The notes under the pieces: generated by a model | Databases searched by the model: none | Told to the model about the DNA's origin: nothing | Seen by the model: the letters and a program-made list of their open reading frames with translations, nothing else | Shown here: positions 61,786-64,000 of the stretch, piece after piece | Layout: every line of letters begins with the position of its first letter | Position numbering within the stretch: the first letter of the stretch is position 1 | NCBI RefSeq assembly: GCF_001294335.1 | Contig: NZ_LGKG01000143.1 | Coordinates: 35,983-99,982 of the forward strand | Reading direction: 5' to 3' | Length of the DNA stretch: 64,000 bases | DNA from: Streptomyces chattanoogensis | GTDB lineage: Bacteria; Actinomycetota; Actinomycetes; Streptomycetales; Streptomycetaceae | Translations under genes and position numbers: made by a program

Positions 61786-63312
61786 TCACCCCTCCGGATA
61801 CCTCCGCGGCGTCCACACGACCTCCGTGCCGTCGTCGCGGCGTACCGCCTGGGTCTGTGACGACCCGACCAGCAGGATCGTGCGCATGTCGACCTGGGCC
61901 GGGTCCAGGTCGGTGAGGCGGACCGTGCGGACGGATTCCTCGGGGCCGCCCACGTCGCGGGCCAGGACGACCGGGGTGTCGGGGGCGCGGTGCTCGAGGA
62001 GTAGTTCGCGGGCCTTGGCGACCTGCCAGGTGCGGGAGCGGGAGCCGGGGTTGTAGAGGGCCAGGACCAGGTCGGCGGCCACCGCGGAGCGGAGGCGGTC
62101 GGCGATGACTTCCCAGGGCTTGAGGCGGTCGGAGAGGGAGATGACCGCGTAGTCGTGGCCGAGGGGGGCGCCGGCGCGGGCTGCTGCGGCGTTGGCGGCG
62201 GTGACGCCGGGGAGGACGCGGACGGGGACGGAGCGGTACGGGTCCGACGAGGCGACCTCCAGTACGGCCGTCGCCATGGCGAAGATGCCGGGGTCGCCGC
62301 CGGAGACGACGGCTACCCGGCGGCCGCGGCGGGCCAGGTCCAGGGCGAGTTCGGCGCGTTCGGACTCGACCTTGTTGTCGGAGGCGTGGCGGCGCTGGCC
62401 GGGGCGGGAAGGGACCCGGGCGAGGTAGGTGGTGTAGCCGACCAGGTCGTCGGCGGCGGCCAGGGCGCCGCGGGACTCGGGGGTCAGCCAGAGGGGGCCG
62501 GCCGGGCCGGTGCCCACCACCACGACCTCCCCGAGGGCGGGCGCGTCTTCCGCAGGCGCCGGAGGGTTCGCGATGCGGCTGGGGACGACGGCGACGGAGA
62601 AGTAGGGGACGGTGTCGGAGTCGATGGAGGAGAGGGTGTCGGTGCGTTCGCCGGGCATGGTGGCGCGTTCGACGTAGCACGCCTCCGGGAGACGGCCGGA
62701 GCGTTCCATGGCGCGGCGTACGGCCGGGAAGGTACGGCCCAGCTTCATGACGACGGCGGCGTCGGTGGCGGCCAGACGGGCCGTCAGTTCCTCTTCGGGC
62801 AGCGTGCCAGGAAGGATCGTCAGGACCTCGTCGGCCTCGGCGAGGGGCTTGCCCAGGCGGGCCGCGGCGGCGCTGATCGAGGTGACGCCGGGGATGACCT
62901 CGGTGGGGTAGCGGTGAGCCAGCCGTTTGTGCATGTGCTGGTAGGAGCCGTAGAAGAGCGGGTCGCCCTCGGAGATGACGGCGACGGTGCGGCCGGCGTC
63001 CAGGTGGGCGGCGAGGCGCGCTGCCGCGGATTCGTAGAACTCGTCCAGCGCGCCGCGGTAGCCGCCGGGGTGGTCCGTCGACTCGGTGGTGACCGGGTAG
63101 ACGAGCGCCTCTTCGATGTGGTCGGGGCGGAGGTGCTCGGCGGCGATGGAACGCGCGATGGACCGTCCGTGCCGGGCGCTGTGGTACGCCACCACATCGG
63201 CCTCGGCGATGACCTGTACGGCGCGTACGGTCATCAGCGACGGGTCGCCGGGGCCCAGTCCCACCCCGTACAGACGGCCGGTGGCACGGGCGTTGGCCTG
63301 CTGCTCGCTCAC
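61786..63312 (-). CDS. cobIJ: Fused precorrin-2 C20- and precorrin-3B C17-methyltransferase
   Basis: A 508-residue fusion. The N-terminal half is CobI (RLYGVGLGPGDPSLMTVRA, VISEGDPLFYGSYQHM, EVIPGVTSISAAAARL), the C-terminal half is CobJ (VVVVGTGPAGPLWLTPE, VAVVSGGDPGIFAMA, LVLALYNPGSRSRTWQ). Two successive methylations of the corrin pathway are thus made by one polypeptide, as in other actinobacteria. GTG 63312 has GAGGAAG upstream; the cobH stop ends 2 bp before it. Confidence 0.92.
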   Translation of the reverse strand: MSEQQANARATGRLYGVGLGPGDPSLMTVRAVQVIAEADVVAYHSARHGRSIARSIAAEHLRPDHIEEALVYPVTTESTDHPGGYRGALDEFYESAAARLAAHLDAGRTVAVISEGDPLFYGSYQHMHKRLAHRYPTEVIPGVTSISAAAARLGKPLAEADEVLTILPGTLPEEELTARLAATDAAVVMKLGRTFPAVRRAMERSGRLPEACYVERATMPGERTDTLSSIDSDTVPYFSVAVVPSRIANPPAPAEDAPALGEVVVVGTGPAGPLWLTPESRGALAAADDLVGYTTYLARVPSRPGQRRHASDNKVESERAELALDLARRGRRVAVVSGGDPGIFAMATAVLEVASSDPYRSVPVRVLPGVTAANAAAARAGAPLGHDYAVISLSDRLKPWEVIADRLRSAVAADLVLALYNPGSRSRTWQVAKARELLLEHRAPDTPVVLARDVGGPEESVRTVRLTDLDPAQVDMRTILLVGSSQTQAVRRDDGTEVVWTPRRYPEG

Positions 63313-63314
63313 GC

Positions 63315-63953
63315 TTATTCTTCCTCGCTCGCTATGGCGTTGATGGCGGCCGCGGTCATGGCGCTGCCGCCGCGCCGCCCGCGCACCACGATGTGGTCCA
63401 GCTTCGACGGGTGGGCGATCAGCGCGTCCTTGGACTCGGCCGCGCCGATGAAGCCGACGGGTATCCCGATGACGGCGGCCGGGCGGGGCGCGCCCTCCTC
63501 GATCATCTCCAGGAGGCGGAAGAGGGAGGTGGGGGCGTTGCCGATCGCGATCACCGCGCCCGCCATGCGGTCGCGCCACAGTTCCATGGCGGCGGCGCTG
63601 CGGGTGGTGCCCATCCGGGCGGCCAGGTCCGGGACGGACGGGTCGGTGAGGGTGCACAGGACGTCGTTGTCCGCGGGCAGCCGCTTACGGGTCACGCCGC
63701 TGGCCACCATGTTGGCGTCGCAGAGGATCGGGGCGCCGGCGCGCAGGGCGGCGCGGGCGCTCTTCACGACCTCCGGGGTGTAGGCGAGATCGCGTACGAG
63801 GTCGACCATGCCGCAGGCGTGAATCATCCGGACCGCGACCTGGCTGACATCGGCGGGCAGCCCCGCGAGGTCCGCCTCGGCGCGGATGGTGGCGAAGGAC
63901 TGGCGGTAGATCTCCGCGCCGTCCTTCTCGTAGTCGAATACGGTCACGGTCAC
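63315..63953 (-). CDS. cobH: Precorrin-8X methylmutase
   Basis: A 212-residue CobH/CbiC protein read from GTG 63953 (GAAGG upstream; GTG 63947 also possible). Visible: [19 protein letters not shown] with the catalytic His, [30 protein letters not shown] and [15 protein letters not shown]. It moves the C11 methyl to C12 to give hydrogenobyrinate. The frame runs up to the adapter, so the true N-terminus could lie beyond the chromosome sequence available. Confidence 0.88.
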   Translation of the reverse strand: MTVTVFDYEKDGAEIYRQSFATIRAEADLAGLPADVSQVAVRMIHACGMVDLVRDLAYTPEVVKSARAALRAGAPILCDANMVASGVTRKRLPADNDVLCTLTDPSVPDLAARMGTTRSAAAMELWRDRMAGAVIAIGNAPTSLFRLLEMIEEGAPRPAAVIGIPVGFIGAAESKDALIAHPSKLDHIVVRGRRGGSAMTAAAINAIASEEE

Positions 63954-63977
63954 GGTGCCTTCGGGGTGGTGGGGACG

Positions 63978-63996
63978 CTGTCTCTTATACACATCT
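63978..63996. other. Nextera/Tn5 mosaic-end adapter (artefact)
   Basis: CTGTCTCTTATACACATCT is the exact 19-bp mosaic-end adapter, followed by GAGG. Reading through it gives the well-known artefact peptides MYKRQ (minus) and LSLIHI (plus). Everything from 63978 to 64000 should be trimmed; the chromosome ends here only in this assembly. Confidence 0.97.
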
Positions 63997-64000
63997 GAGG

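Noticed and set aside
63393..63998. Plus-strand frame ending LSLIHI
   Set aside because: Antisense of cobH, and its last residues come from the sequencing adapter.

Overview
The window is a stretch of high-GC actinobacterial chromosome, almost certainly Streptomyces or a close relative in the Streptomycetaceae. Evidence: very GC-rich coding sequence with strong third-position G/C bias, many GTG starts and starts with little or no Shine-Dalgarno sequence, a complete conservon operon (cvnABCD plus P450), an AfsR/SARP-type regulator, a mycothiol-type DinB/MDMPI protein, and 13 copies of the Streptomyces-type parS centromere site (core GTTTCACGTGAAAC). ParB sites of this type cluster around oriC in Streptomyces, and aspS and metG also lie not far from dnaA in S. 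coelicolor (from memory), so the window probably belongs to the origin-proximal core. The last 23 bases are not chromosome: a 19-bp Nextera/Tn5 mosaic-end adapter begins at 63978, so the assembly ends artificially inside or just before cobH.

Layout. 0-9 kb: GNAT-Nudix fusion, GntR regulator with its MFS transporter, MDMPI-like enzyme, nitrilase-family amidase, LURP-one protein, thioredoxin-NHL protein, DUF4232 lipoprotein, XRE-type membrane regulator. 9-17 kb: NlpC/P60-like cysteine peptidase, second DUF4232 lipoprotein, SARP regulator directly behind an M18 aminopeptidase, large acyl-CoA dehydrogenase. 17-23 kb: SseB-like protein, pirin, DUF6221 protein, AI-2E-family permease, PAS-GAF-PP2C-ATPase phosphatase. 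22.8-28 kb: convergent aspS and metG, then a DHA2 drug exporter. 28-36 kb: VWA/TerF-like protein with an acidic repeat tail, membrane esterase, polysaccharide deacetylase, and an osmoprotectant ABC importer (two permeases and a binding protein) with no ATPase beside it. 36-44 kb: two-component system; a deletion scar joining a lipoprotein fragment to an ABC ATPase fragment ahead of an intact FtsX-type permease; quinone oxidoreductase; DUF4291; small zinc-ribbon protein; membrane protein; CDF zinc exporter. 45-51 kb: a P450 and the conservon with its own P450, which lacks the ExxR arginine. 51-64 kb: tsaD and a cobalamin block (cobL, cobM, cbiD, cobK, cobIJ, cobH) interrupted twice, once by a MarR/secreted beta-propeller pair and once by a lower-GC cassette of a WXG-like protein, a WXG-alpha/beta-hydrolase and a lipoprotein.

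How it works together. The cob genes build the corrin ring by C-methylation, reduction and rearrangement of precorrins; CbiD handles C1 methylation. The conservon is a membrane-associated kinase-like/roadblock/GTPase switch. The parS sites are spread through the ordinary genes, always at 3' ends or in non-divergent gaps and never in a divergent promoter gap; four of them sit in longer palindromes able to form terminator-like hairpins. The least ordinary elements are the parS array with its hairpin architecture, the low-GC WXG/hydrolase cassette inside the cob block, the lipoprotein/ATPase deletion scar, and the ExxW P450. No tRNA, rRNA, CRISPR or complete insertion sequence was seen. All family assignments are by reading; no database search was run.
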